A stretch of DNA of 64,000 nucleotides from Nocardia otitidiscaviarum NBRC 14405 (GCF_000308635.1 NZ_BAGD01000097.1:62001-126000); one strand, 5' to 3'. Positions 15,839 through 24,233 are shown, counted from the stretch's first letter. Notes: a model not told the origin generated them from the sequence alone. Numbers and translations are program-made.

Positions 15839-17272
15839 TTGGTCGACTTCATCGGGCGGCAACGTGAGCTGGACACACTCGCTGCAGCACTCGCCGGGGT
15901 GCAGGCAGAGATCGGAACAGCGAGACCGGGACGTTGCCTGATCCTGCGCGGACGACGCAGGATCGGCAAGTCCGCACTGGTCGAGGAGTTCGTGGACCGG
16001 AACCGAGTACCGAACGTCTTTCACACCAGCGAGATCGGCTTCGGCACCGATCCGCTCACCGAGTTCGTCGACGCCGTGCGCAGTTCGTCGCTGCCGGACG
16101 CCGACATCTTCGCCGAGGCTCTCCCCGGTAACTGGACAGCGGCGCTGCGCCAGCTCGCGGGCATCCTGCCGGAAGACCAGCCGACTGTGGTGGTACTCGA
16201 CGAACTGCCGTACCTCATGGACCCGGCAGGTGCGTTCGAGAGCATCTTGCAGCGGGCCTGGGATCGTGAGCTCTCACGCAAACCCGTGCTGCTGATCCTC
16301 ATCGGTTCCGATCTCGCCATGATGCAGGCACTCACCTCCTACGGACGGCCGTTCCACCAACGCGGCACCGAAATGCGCCTGGGGCCACTCAACCCCGCCG
16401 ATGTGGCGACGATGACCGGCCTGGAACCAGCCGCCGCCTTCGACGCGGCCCTGGTGACCGGAGGACTACCTGTCATCGCAGTGCGCTGGCGGGCAGGCGA
16501 GGATGTCTGGGCATTCCTCGCCCGAGAACTGGCAGACCCGGTGAGCCCTCTGGTCGTTTCCGCACAACTGTCGCTGGCAGCCGAATTCCCGGACCAAACC
16601 CAGGCCCGACAGGTGTTGGCGGCAATCGGCAGCGGCGAACGCACCTTCACGAACATCGCCAGAGCGGCCGGCGGCATCGCGCATTCGACGCTGACGCGAG
16701 CCACGGAACTATTGACCCGCAAGGGCATCGTCGCGGCGGAGTTGCCCATCAGCCTCACCCCATCCAAGGAACGCCGCTACCGGATCACCGACCCATACCT
16801 GCGCTTCTGGCTGACCTTCCTCGGCCCCCACCTCACCGAACTGGACCGCATGCGCCCCGACCTCACCCTCGAACGAATCCACCGCGGATGGACGAGCTGG
16901 CGAGGCCGCGCCATCGAGCCACTGCTCCGCGAATCACTCGCACGTCTGCTCCCCACACACGGCATCCCGGCGGTCCCCGCGATCGGCGGCTACTGGACCC
17001 GCAGCAACGACGTGGAAATCGACATCGTCGGCGCCGACCGCGAACCCGTCGCACACGAACTCGCCTTCCTCGGGTCCATCAAGTGGCTGGAGAACGCACC
17101 CTTCGACAACCACGATCTGGCCGCGCTCCAACGTCACCGTCACCGCGTTACCGACGAACCGATCCCACTCATCGCCGTCACCCGATCCGGTACGACAACC
17201 GAACACCTCGACGCCGCATTCTCCCCAGCAGACCTCCTCGACGCCTGGCGACCTCGCAATGACCAGTCCTGA
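15839..17272 (+). CDS. AAA ATPase with DUF234 C-terminal nuclease-like domain
   Basis: A 477-residue protein of the archaeal-type ATPase_2/DUF234 family, which is scattered by horizontal transfer. I chose the TTG at 15839 (reads MVDFIGRQREL) because GGAGG lies six bases upstream and the family begins with FIGRQ/REREL. Walker A is GRRRIGKS at residues 38-45 and Walker B VVVLDE at 117-122. A winged-helix region (ARAAGGIAHSTLTRATELLTRKG) and RYRITDPYLRFWLTFL lead into the DUF234 domain. That domain keeps EIDIVG but has GSIKW where nuclease-fold relatives carry a Glu before the Lys. Function is unknown for the family; binding to nucleic acid is inferred. Confidence 0.8.
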   Translation: MVDFIGRQRELDTLAAALAGVQAEIGTARPGRCLILRGRRRIGKSALVEEFVDRNRVPNVFHTSEIGFGTDPLTEFVDAVRSSSLPDADIFAEALPGNWTAALRQLAGILPEDQPTVVVLDELPYLMDPAGAFESILQRAWDRELSRKPVLLILIGSDLAMMQALTSYGRPFHQRGTEMRLGPLNPADVATMTGLEPAAAFDAALVTGGLPVIAVRWRAGEDVWAFLARELADPVSPLVVSAQLSLAAEFPDQTQARQVLAAIGSGERTFTNIARAAGGIAHSTLTRATELLTRKGIVAAELPISLTPSKERRYRITDPYLRFWLTFLGPHLTELDRMRPDLTLERIHRGWTSWRGRAIEPLLRESLARLLPTHGIPAVPAIGGYWTRSNDVEIDIVGADREPVAHELAFLGSIKWLENAPFDNHDLAALQRHRHRVTDEPIPLIAVTRSGTTTEHLDAAFSPADLLDAWRPRNDQS

Positions 17273-17382
17273 GTCGACGAACGCCGCCGTTCCTCTCTCC
17301 CAGCCTACCGGTGTACAGGTACCGTGATACCGGCCAGGTGAAGGGGGAATCAAATGGTCGGACCGATCGCTCGGGAGCTGCC

Positions 17383-18159
17383 ATGACGGATCCCGCAGAA
17401 CCTTTCCCCGCCGGGTCGACCTGGCGCGAGCGCCGCGCCGCTCGCAAGGCTTCGCGGCAACGTGAGCGTGAGTCGGCACGCCTCGAGCAACAGCGCCGAC
17501 AAACCCAAGCCCTCGCGGCTCAGCAGTACGCCGATCAGTTCGCTCGGTGGCAGTTCGAGCACGATGAGTTGTCGTCACTCCTGCTCGCGGCCGAGTCCGC
17601 CATCCGGCACACCGGGGGCGCCGAATACGGTGTACTCCTGAAGAAGGGCGAATCGGCGCTCTGGGCCGCCGAGGCGGTTGCGTTGATCGAACCGCGTCGA
17701 CATCCCGGCACCTATAGCCGCGGGTACTCGGGGGTCAGCGTCCGCATCGCCAGAGGTGTTCGCTACCACGTCGGAGGCTCCCGCGGACGCTATCTCCCCG
17801 GACCGGAACTACAGACACCCATCGACAGCGGCCAAGCAGTGCTCACCACCTCTCGCGTCGTCTTCAAGGGCTTCAAGATGACCCGCGAATGGCGTTTCGA
17901 CAAGCTCCTCGGTATCGACACCAGCCCGGACGGGGACGCGGTGCTACTCCATGTCTCGAACCGCCAGAAGGTCTCCGGCCTCATCCTCGGCAGTCTCGTA
18001 CCGGCATTCGAGTCCTTCCTCGGCACCGCGATAGCCATCTCCCAGAACGGCGCCGAAACCGTTGCGCGAGAACTCGAGTCAAGCTTGTCGGAACACCTGC
18101 GACACCGTCCGTCCCTCCCGCCCGGTTCGAATCTCACACAGGAGATACGACCTTGGTGA
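17383..18159 (+). CDS. Hypothetical protein with coiled coil and PH-like C-terminal region
   Basis: A 258-residue protein I cannot assign with certainty. Residues 13-60 form a highly charged Arg/Glu/Gln helix likely to be a coiled coil (RERRAARKASRQRERE, then LEQQRRQTQALAAQQ). After a middle region with HVGGSRGRYLPGPEL, residues about 146-215 show the pattern of a bacterial PH-like domain: GQAVLTTSRVVFKGFKMTREWRF, then KLLGIDTSPDGDAVLLHVSNRQKVSGL. There is no signal peptide or membrane helix. The ATG at 17383 follows GGGAG and overlaps the stop of a 10-codon upstream frame (ATG at 17354) in an ATGA, a hint of a leader peptide. Its role is unknown. Confidence 0.6.
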   Translation: MTDPAEPFPAGSTWRERRAARKASRQRERESARLEQQRRQTQALAAQQYADQFARWQFEHDELSSLLLAAESAIRHTGGAEYGVLLKKGESALWAAEAVALIEPRRHPGTYSRGYSGVSVRIARGVRYHVGGSRGRYLPGPELQTPIDSGQAVLTTSRVVFKGFKMTREWRFDKLLGIDTSPDGDAVLLHVSNRQKVSGLILGSLVPAFESFLGTAIAISQNGAETVARELESSLSEHLRHRPSLPPGSNLTQEIRPW

Positions 18160-18298
18160 CTTCGCCGCCGATGTTCAGTCCGGTTTCCGAAACCCGATCG
18201 CGGAATTCGGCTTCGCATTCGGTGCCGATGTCGTAGTTACGGACATGCAGTCCGGAACATGCTCTGCCGGTTTCGACCAGCCGCCCCGACAGCATCAC
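18134..18298 (-). CDS. Possible small ORF, 54 residues, no known family
   Basis: A short open frame starts at GTG (18298) or ATG (18295) and reads VMLSGRLVETGRACSG, then LHVRNYDIGTECEAEFRDRV, then SETGLNIGGEVTKVV. Codon choice favours G or C in third positions, and the residue mix looks like a real protein or the remnant of one. It overlaps the end of the convergent upstream gene by 26 bases. There is no strong Shine-Dalgarno sequence. It could be a fragment of a larger gene. Confidence 0.3.
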   Translation of the reverse strand: MMLSGRLVETGRACSGLHVRNYDIGTECEAEFRDRVSETGLNIGGEVTKVVSPV

Positions 18299-18488
18299 GC
18301 GTCTTCCCGCGACCTAGCACCGCTATTGCAACGATTAATGGGGTCGGCTTCGGCCAATCGTCGATCTAGGCATGCTATCGTTGCGATAATAATGATAGCG
18401 ATCGAGTACTAACCACAGCATCGAAACTTCGGTCGGCGAGGTCCTGGTCAGTACGCTGGGCCCGTTCTATCTGTATCACCACCTCGAT
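18299..18488. other. AT-richer intergenic stretch with short palindromes
   Basis: This stretch is less GC-rich than the rest. It holds TATCG-ttg-CGATA at 18376-18388 inside a wider GCTATC...GATAGC repeat (18375-18400). The CTATCG/CGATAG core is also present in the palindrome at 15784-15807, so both may be sites for one regulator. No gene was found here. Confidence 0.35.
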
Positions 18489-19052
18489 TCAGACGATCTG
18501 GTACGTGCCTTTGCCCTGTTGATATTTGTCGCCAGCCGACACCGGCTCGGCCGGTGCCAATCCTGCCGCGGTCAGGGCGGACATCGCCCGGCCGAGTAGC
18601 TCATGATCGTCCGGTCCTTCGAAGGGCGGCAACAGGCCAGCCTCTGCAATCCATCGCGGGCAGACCATGGGCAACGATCAAGCGCTGGATAGCGTGGTCG
18701 GCGGGGCCACCGAGATGGCCCCACGGACTCGACGCCAATTCGACCAGCGCGTCCGCCACCTCCATATCACCCAGCATCCCCCGCGCGGTCAGAATCGCGA
18801 CGCGAGACGCCACATATCGAACGGATTCCGGATCCACACTTCGCAACCACGCAAGCAGCGCGTCAGCGTGCGGCCCGCCAACGCGCGAACACAGTTTCGC
18901 CGCTGATGCCAGGAATTCCTGGCGTCCACGATGAACTCGACCAGATCGTCGGTCGAAACGAATGCCAGCCGTCGCGCGAGTTCGTCGGGCGAGACCCGTT
19001 TCGACGGCCAGTCCTTCGTGGAACTGAATACCTCAGGGCCGAGTCCGCTCAT
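18489..19052 (-). pseudogene. Unknown gene with two frameshifts, coupled to rlmN
   Basis: Three overlapping frames join into one protein of about 188 residues. The first runs from the ATG at 19052 (MSGLGPEVF, then VSPDELARRLAFVSTDDLVEFIVDA). The second resumes near 18918 as QEFLASAAKLCSRVGGPHAD and goes on through LRSVDPESVRYVASRVAILT to about 18655. The third continues as IAEAGLLPPFEGPDDHELLG to a stop at 18489. Each segment has strong GC3 bias only in its own frame, which supports two single-base frameshifts. The ATG overlaps the rlmN stop (ATGA), so it was once translated after rlmN. I do not recognise the family. Two sequencing errors are an alternative. Confidence 0.6.
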
Positions 19053-20158
19053 CCTTCCGCGGCGAGCTGCCCGCAGGCAGCGGCGATCTCCTGACCACGG
19101 GTATCGCGCACCGTGCAGGGCACGCCCTGCGCCTCGACGCGGCGGACGAACTCACGCTCAACAGGTTTCGGGGAGGCGTCCCACTTCGAACCCGGCGTCG
19201 GGTTCAGGGGGATGACATTGACATGGACGCGGGAGCCCAGGGCCTTGTGCAGCTTCTTACCGAGCATATCGGCGCGCCACGGCTGATCATTGATGTCACG
19301 GATCAATGCGTACTCGATCGACACGCGGCGGCCGGACTTGTCGGCGTAATAGCGTGCCGCGTCGAGGACTTCGGCGACCGGCCAGCGGTTGTTCACCGGG
19401 ACCAGGGTGTCGCGCAGTTCGTCGTCGGGGGTGTGCAGGGAGACCGCGAGGGTCACCGACAGGTCCTCGTCGGCGAGTTTGCGGATGGCGGGGGCCAGCC
19501 CGACCGTGGAGACCACCACATTGCGCTGGGAGATGCCCAGACCGTCCGGAGCCGGAGACGTGATGCGGCGAACGGCGTTGACCACGCGTTTGTAGTTGGC
19601 CAGGGGCTCGCCCATACCCATGAAGACGATATTGGACAGGCGGCCGGGCCCACCGGCGACCTCACCGTCGCGCAGCGCCGCGGCGGCGGCGCGCACCTGG
19701 TCGACGATCTCGGCGGTGGAGAGGTTGCGGTTCAGGCCGCCCTGGCCGGTGGCGCAGAAGGGGCAGGCCATACCGCAGCCGGCCTGGCTGGAGATGCACA
19801 GCGTGGCCCGGTCGGGGTAGCGCATGAGCACCGACTCGAGCAGGGTGCCGTCGCCCGCCTTCCACAGTGTCTTGCGGGTGCTGCCGTCATCGCAGGCGAT
19901 ATGCCGGACGGGGGTGAGCAGCGGCGGGAACAGCGCCTCACCCACCTTGGCGCGCATATCGGCGGGCAGATCGGTCATCTGCTCGGGATCGGCCTGCAGC
20001 CGCCCGTAGTACTGGCGCGCGATCTGGTCGGCGCGGAACTTCGGCAGCCCCAGGTCCGCCATGACGGCGCGCCGCTCCTCGGCATCGAGGTCGGCGAGGT
20101 GCCGCGGCGGCATGCCACGGCGGGGGGCGTCGAAGACGAGCGGCAGGGGGGCAGTCAT
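19049..20158 (-). CDS. rlmN: Dual-specificity 23S rRNA/tRNA adenine-C2 methyltransferase RlmN
   Basis: A radical SAM enzyme that methylates A2503 of 23S rRNA and A37 of some tRNAs. The 369-residue protein carries the cluster motif CGMACPFCATGQGG, GEPLANY, the ISQRNVVVSTVGLAPAI segment, SLHTPDDELRD and the C-terminal VRDTRGQEIAAACGQL with the catalytic Cys. I chose the ATG at 20158 (MTAPLPLVF); the longer frame has no coding character upstream. A damaged gene overlaps its stop by four bases. rlmN lies two genes downstream of cdsA on the same strand, as Rv2880c does near Rv2881c in M. tuberculosis. Confidence 0.95.
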   Translation of the reverse strand: MTAPLPLVFDAPRRGMPPRHLADLDAEERRAVMADLGLPKFRADQIARQYYGRLQADPEQMTDLPADMRAKVGEALFPPLLTPVRHIACDDGSTRKTLWKAGDGTLLESVLMRYPDRATLCISSQAGCGMACPFCATGQGGLNRNLSTAEIVDQVRAAAAALRDGEVAGGPGRLSNIVFMGMGEPLANYKRVVNAVRRITSPAPDGLGISQRNVVVSTVGLAPAIRKLADEDLSVTLAVSLHTPDDELRDTLVPVNNRWPVAEVLDAARYYADKSGRRVSIEYALIRDINDQPWRADMLGKKLHKALGSRVHVNVIPLNPTPGSKWDASPKPVEREFVRRVEAQGVPCTVRDTRGQEIAAACGQLAAEG

Positions 20159-20310
20159 AACCTCTCCAGTGTCCCATCCGAGCGCGGTCGCGCGGGTGCC
20201 GGGGCGGGCGGCGCTGATCACACCACCCATGAATCTCCGGCAAGTCCGACATACCTGCGACAACGGGCAATATCCGTGCACTGGTCATAGCTATCCGCAA
20301 TGATCGAGTT

Positions 20311-20661
20311 ATGACAGCCGACGCCGCACACCCCGGGGACGCTGAACACCCGGAGCCCGAGAAACTGATCGACAAGCCGACCGACACGAGAAAACCCGAT
20401 CCGACCATCGACCGGGCGCTGAAAACCCGCACCGGCTACACCTGGCTGGCCCTGATCATCGCGGCGCTGCTGGGCATCGTGCTGCTGGTCTTCATCCTGC
20501 AGAATCTGGAGACGGCCCACGTCGAGTTCTTCGCCTGGCGGTTCCAGATGCCGATCGGCGTACTGGTACTGCTGTCGGTGATCATCGGGGCGCTGGTGAT
20601 GGCGCTGGTCGGCGGCTGGCGCATCTTCCAGCTACGGCGCGCCGCGAAGAAAGTGGGCTGA
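20311..20661 (+). CDS. LapA family (DUF1049) membrane protein
   Basis: A 116-residue protein with a 40-residue acidic and proline-rich cytoplasmic leader and two transmembrane helices: YTWLALIIAALLGIVLLVFIL at about 43-63 and GVLVLLSVIIGALVMALVGG at about 83-102. Between them is the family motif QNLETAHVEFFAWRFQMPIG. A basic RRAAKK end follows. LapA-domain proteins in proteobacteria help assemble lipopolysaccharide; the actinobacterial versions have unknown roles. It is divergent from rlmN and convergent with cdsA. Confidence 0.85.
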   Translation: MTADAAHPGDAEHPEPEKLIDKPTDTRKPDPTIDRALKTRTGYTWLALIIAALLGIVLLVFILQNLETAHVEFFAWRFQMPIGVLVLLSVIIGALVMALVGGWRIFQLRRAAKKVG

Positions 20662-20694
20662 CGGGCGGGGGCTCCACCGTCGGAGCCCCCGGCC

Positions 20695-21693
20695 TCACAG
20701 CAGCGCCGTCAGCACCAGCCAGGACACGAATGCGGACGGCAACATGGAGTCCAGCCGGTCCATGATGCCGCCGTGTCCGGGCAGCAGGGTGCCCATATCC
20801 TTGATGCCCAGTTCCCGCTTGATCTGGGATTCGATCAGATCGCCGGTGGTGGCCACCAGCACCAGGCCCACACCCAGCAGCACGCCGATCATGGAATTCG
20901 CCTGCAAGAGCAAAGTGACCGTGAGCAGGCCGCCGATCACCGAGAACAGCAGCGAACCGCCGAAGCCCTCCCAGGACTTCTTCGGACTGATGGCGGGAAC
21001 CATGGGATGGCGGCCGAAGAGCACCCCGGCGACATAGCCGCCCACATCGGAGCAGACCACCAGGATCATGAAGGTCAGCACCCGCAGATTGCCGTCGTCG
21101 TCGAGCAGCATGAGGACGGCGAAGGAGGCCAGCAGCGGCACCCAGGCGAGGACGAAGATGCTGATCGCGGTGTCGCGCAGGTAGTTTCGCGGCGTGGCGC
21201 GCAGCCCGTGGTCGAACAGCCGCCACACCATGAGGGCGAGCACGGTCGCCGCGAAGGCCCCCGCCACCCCCTCCGGACCGAACGGCCAGGCCAGCCAGAT
21301 GACGGCCTGACCGCCTAGCAGCAGCGGAATGCGCGGCACCAGCACATCGGCCTCACGCAGCCGCTTGGCGACCTCCCAGGTGGCCACCGCCATAGCGACC
21401 GCGATCACGCCGACGAGAACCTTCGGCACGAACAGCAGGATCGCGATGAGCGACAGCCCCAACCCGAAACCGACCACCAGGGCGGCGGGCAGGTTGCGGC
21501 CCGCCTTGGACTTGCCGCCCTTGTCGCCGTCGGACGCCGGGACCGGATCCGGTATGGCGGCCGACGAACCCGCGCGCGCCGGATCGCCGGATGTGCCCGG
21601 GGTCGCGGGCTGCTGCGCCGCCCCCGTCACCTCCGACGGCGTCGCATTGTCTGCGGCGGCAGTATCTTCGGCCACGATTGTCCTGTCGCTCAC
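20695..21693 (-). CDS. cdsA: Phosphatidate cytidylyltransferase
   Basis: Makes CDP-diacylglycerol from phosphatidic acid and CTP in the membrane, feeding phosphatidylinositol, cardiolipin and phosphatidylethanolamine synthesis. The 332-residue protein has a 70-residue Ala/Pro-rich cytoplasmic leader, then about eight hydrophobic helices. The CTP transferase signature is at the C-terminus (LLPGHGGIMDRLDSMLPSA), with the SPKKSWEGFGGSL motif before it. Spacing to frr (45 bases) indicates one operon rpsB-tsf / pyrH-frr-cdsA in direction, as in mycobacteria. Confidence 0.95.
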   Translation of the reverse strand: MSDRTIVAEDTAAADNATPSEVTGAAQQPATPGTSGDPARAGSSAAIPDPVPASDGDKGGKSKAGRNLPAALVVGFGLGLSLIAILLFVPKVLVGVIAVAMAVATWEVAKRLREADVLVPRIPLLLGGQAVIWLAWPFGPEGVAGAFAATVLALMVWRLFDHGLRATPRNYLRDTAISIFVLAWVPLLASFAVLMLLDDDGNLRVLTFMILVVCSDVGGYVAGVLFGRHPMVPAISPKKSWEGFGGSLLFSVIGGLLTVTLLLQANSMIGVLLGVGLVLVATTGDLIESQIKRELGIKDMGTLLPGHGGIMDRLDSMLPSAFVSWLVLTALL

Positions 21694-21738
21694 TTGTCGT
21701 CCGTTCGTCCCTACCCCCGGCCGGCGCCGCCGACCGGC

Positions 21739-22296
21739 TCAGACCTCGAGCAGTTCCGATTCCTTGTGCTTGACCAGTTCGTCGATCTGCGCGACGTACT
21801 TGTGGGTGGTCTTGTCCAGTTCCTTCTCGGCGCGGCCGACCTCGTCCTCGCCCGCCTCGCCGTCCTTCTGGATGCGGCCCAGCTCCTCCATGGCCTTGCG
21901 GCGCACATTGCGGATGGAGATCTTGGCGTCCTCGCCCTTGGACTTGGCCTGCTTCACCATCTCGCGGCGCCGCTCCTCGGTGAGCTGCGGCACGCTCACC
22001 CGGATGATGTGGCCGTCATTGGTCGGGTTCACCCCCAGATCCGAGTTGCGGATGGCGGTTTCGATGGCGCCCAGCTGCGCGGCCTCGTAGGGCTTGATCA
22101 CGACCATGCGCGGTTCGGGCACATTGATGCTCGACACCTGGGTGATCGGGGTGGGCGACCCGTAGTAGTCGATGACGATCCGGGAGAACATGCCCGGATT
22201 CGCGCGACCGGTCCGAATGGACCCCAGGTCGTCCTTCGCCACCGAGACGGCTTTCTCCATCTTTTCCTCGGCGTCGAAGAGCGCTTCTTCAATCAC
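21739..22296 (-). CDS. frr: Ribosome recycling factor
   Basis: A 185-residue protein of the usual RRF length. It splits post-termination ribosomes together with EF-G. Visible signatures are MEKAVSVAKDDLGSIRTGRA with the conserved RTGRA (here RTGRANP), YYGSPTPITQVSSINVPEPR, NDGHIIRVSVPQLTEERR and a C-terminal helix (DELVKHKESELLEV). It is downstream of pyrH with a 53-base gap and upstream of cdsA, so the three are probably co-transcribed. Confidence 0.96.
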   Translation of the reverse strand: MIEEALFDAEEKMEKAVSVAKDDLGSIRTGRANPGMFSRIVIDYYGSPTPITQVSSINVPEPRMVVIKPYEAAQLGAIETAIRNSDLGVNPTNDGHIIRVSVPQLTEERRREMVKQAKSKGEDAKISIRNVRRKAMEELGRIQKDGEAGEDEVGRAEKELDKTTHKYVAQIDELVKHKESELLEV

Positions 22297-22349
22297 GGCG
22301 TTTCCTCCACAGCGTCATCGTTCGTTTCGGTCGGCGCGGTCCGTGCGGT

Positions 22350-23084
22350 TCACGTCCGCACCAACGTGCCGATCTTCTCACCGGCCACGGCACGGGCGAT
22401 ATTGCCCTTGGTCAACAGATTGAACACCAGGATGGGCATCTGGTTGTCCATACAGAGGCTGAACGCGGTGGCATCGGCCACCTTGAGACCACGCTCCAGG
22501 ACTTCCTTGTGCGTGATCTCGGTGAACATGGTGGCGGCGGCGTCCTCGCGCGGATCCGCGGTGAAGACACCGTCGACGGCCTTGGCCATGAGCACCACCT
22601 CCGCACCGATCTCCAGGGCGCGCTGCGCGGCGGTGGTATCGGTGCTGAAGTACGGCATACCCATACCGGCGCCGAAGATGACGACGCGGCCCTTCTCCAG
22701 ATGCCGTTTGGCGCGCAGCGGCAGGTACGGCTCGGCGACCTGCCCCATGGTGATGGCGGTCTGCACCCGGGTGTCGATCCCCTGCTTCTGCAGGAAGTCC
22801 TGCAACGCAAGGGAATTCATGACGGTGCCGAGCATGCCCATGTAGTCGGAGCGGGCCCGCTCCATCCCGCGCTCCTCGAGTTCGGCGCCGCGGAAGAAGT
22901 TGCCGCCGCCGATCACGACCGCGACCTGCACACCGGTGGAGACGACCTCGGCGATCTGTTCGGCGACCGTCTGCACGACATCCGGGTCGAGCCCCACCTT
23001 GCCGCCGCCGAACATCTCACCACCCAATTTGAGAAGTACTCGGCGATAGCCCTTGCGGTCGGGCGCCGTTTCCGGGTCCGTCAT
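22350..23084 (-). CDS. pyrH: UMP kinase
   Basis: Converts UMP to UDP in pyrimidine nucleotide synthesis, as a cytoplasmic hexamer. The 244-residue protein shows VLLKLGGEMFGG, AVVIGGGNFFRGAELEERGM, RARSDYMGMLGTVMNSLALQ and VDGVFTADPREDAAA. I chose the ATG at 23084 (MTDPETAPDRKGYRRVLL) because AGGGAGAAGGAGA precedes it; the frame upstream is not coding-like. It is the first gene of pyrH-frr-cdsA. Confidence 0.96.
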   Translation of the reverse strand: MTDPETAPDRKGYRRVLLKLGGEMFGGGKVGLDPDVVQTVAEQIAEVVSTGVQVAVVIGGGNFFRGAELEERGMERARSDYMGMLGTVMNSLALQDFLQKQGIDTRVQTAITMGQVAEPYLPLRAKRHLEKGRVVIFGAGMGMPYFSTDTTAAQRALEIGAEVVLMAKAVDGVFTADPREDAAATMFTEITHKEVLERGLKVADATAFSLCMDNQMPILVFNLLTKGNIARAVAGEKIGTLVRT

Positions 23085-23243
23085 CGGTCTCCTTCTCCCT
23101 CGGCAGCGAGCCTGCGCACGCACATGAAAAGACCATCCCGATATGCGTATTGCACGGGACGGCGACGAGCTTTATCTATCCTGCCTCACGCGCGGGCGCG
23201 AGGGTGACCCGACCCTCGTTCCCGGTGAGAATTTCGGGGCAGT

Positions 23244-24110
23244 TTATCCGGTTTCCGCGCGGGCCGACAGCGCGGCCAGACGCGCCGCGGCGGTCGCGGT
23301 GGTGGGCACCTGCACGACCAGCAGCGATGCTGGATTCTCCACCGGTCGCGACTGGAACAGCTCGACCTCCACCTCGCCGACCTCCGGATGACACACCACG
23401 ATGGTGGCCGGGCGGAATCGACGCACCGGATACTCCGCCCACCACTGCCGGAACTCCGGGCTGGCCTCGCGCAAACCGGCCACCAGCGCGGTCAGCCGCG
23501 GGTCGTCGGGACGGCGGCCCACCGCGTCGCGCAACTGGCCCAGCACCGCCCGCGCCGCCGCTTCCCACCGCGGCATGCGCGTCCGATTCTCGGTGTCGGT
23601 GAATATCATCCAGAGCAGATTGCGGCGCTCGGGCGGCAGGGCCAGCGGGTCGTGGCGCAGCAGCGCGTAGGCACGGTTCCACGCCAGGTAGTCGAAGGCG
23701 GCGTCGTAGACCGAGGCCGGGTTCGGGAGGACGGCGTCGACCAGGCGCTGCATCCGGGCGCGGTCGTCGGCGGCCCACTCCGTGTCCGGTTCGGTGAATC
23801 CGGCCAGGTGACGCAGGTGGCGATGCTGGTCGTGATCGAGCATCAGAGTGCGGGCGAGGGCATCGATCACCTGACGGCTGGCGGTCACGTCGCGGCCCTG
23901 CTCGAGCCAGGTGTACCAGGTCAGGCCCACACCGGAGAGCTCGGCCACCTCCTCGCGGCGCAGACCCGGGGTGCGGCGGCGCGCGGGGTCACCGTAGGCC
24001 CGCAGCCCCACGTCGGCCGGTTGCAGTTGCGCACGCCGGGCCCGCAGGAATTCGGCCAGCCGTGCCCGCCTGCCGCGCTCGGACCCGTGATCGCCCTTGG
24101 CGTCTACCAT
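23244..24110 (-). CDS. XRE-type regulator with MmyB-like ligand-binding domain
   Basis: A 288-residue transcription factor. Residues about 12-78 are a helix-turn-helix of the XRE type typical of this actinobacterial family (LAEFLRARRAQLQP, then RRTPGLRREEVAELSGVGLTWYTWLEQGRD). The rest is the MmyB-like domain that binds fatty-acid-type ligands in relatives (LNPASVYDAAFDYLAWNRAY pattern; ENRTRMPRWEAAARAVLGQLR; SPEFRQWWAEYPV; HPEVGEVEVELF). The ATG at 24110 gives the normal family start. Such regulators usually control the divergent oxidoreductase gene, here the NmrA-like gene at 24234, and a palindrome lies between them. Confidence 0.85.
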   Translation of the reverse strand: MVDAKGDHGSERGRRARLAEFLRARRAQLQPADVGLRAYGDPARRRTPGLRREEVAELSGVGLTWYTWLEQGRDVTASRQVIDALARTLMLDHDQHRHLRHLAGFTEPDTEWAADDRARMQRLVDAVLPNPASVYDAAFDYLAWNRAYALLRHDPLALPPERRNLLWMIFTDTENRTRMPRWEAAARAVLGQLRDAVGRRPDDPRLTALVAGLREASPEFRQWWAEYPVRRFRPATIVVCHPEVGEVEVELFQSRPVENPASLLVVQVPTTATAAARLAALSARAETG

Positions 24111-24133
24111 GTCGCAGCCCTCCCCGCGCGAAA

Positions 24134-24158
24134 CCTGGGTAGCAGTATCGCTACCAGG
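24134..24158. promoter_or_regulatory. Operator candidate between the MmyB-type regulator and the NmrA gene
   Basis: GGTAGC and GCTACC form a perfect six-base inverted repeat around AGTATC (24138-24155), extended by CT and GG on the flanks. It lies 24 bases upstream of the regulator start and about 75 bases before the divergent NmrA gene. The position fits autoregulation and control of the divergent gene. Confidence 0.45.
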
Positions 24159-24233
24159 ACAGGAATCTGCCCGGCTTCGTAGCGTGATTCTCATCGGAGA
24201 GCCGAAACGGCAAGAGAATCAAGGGAGTACGAC

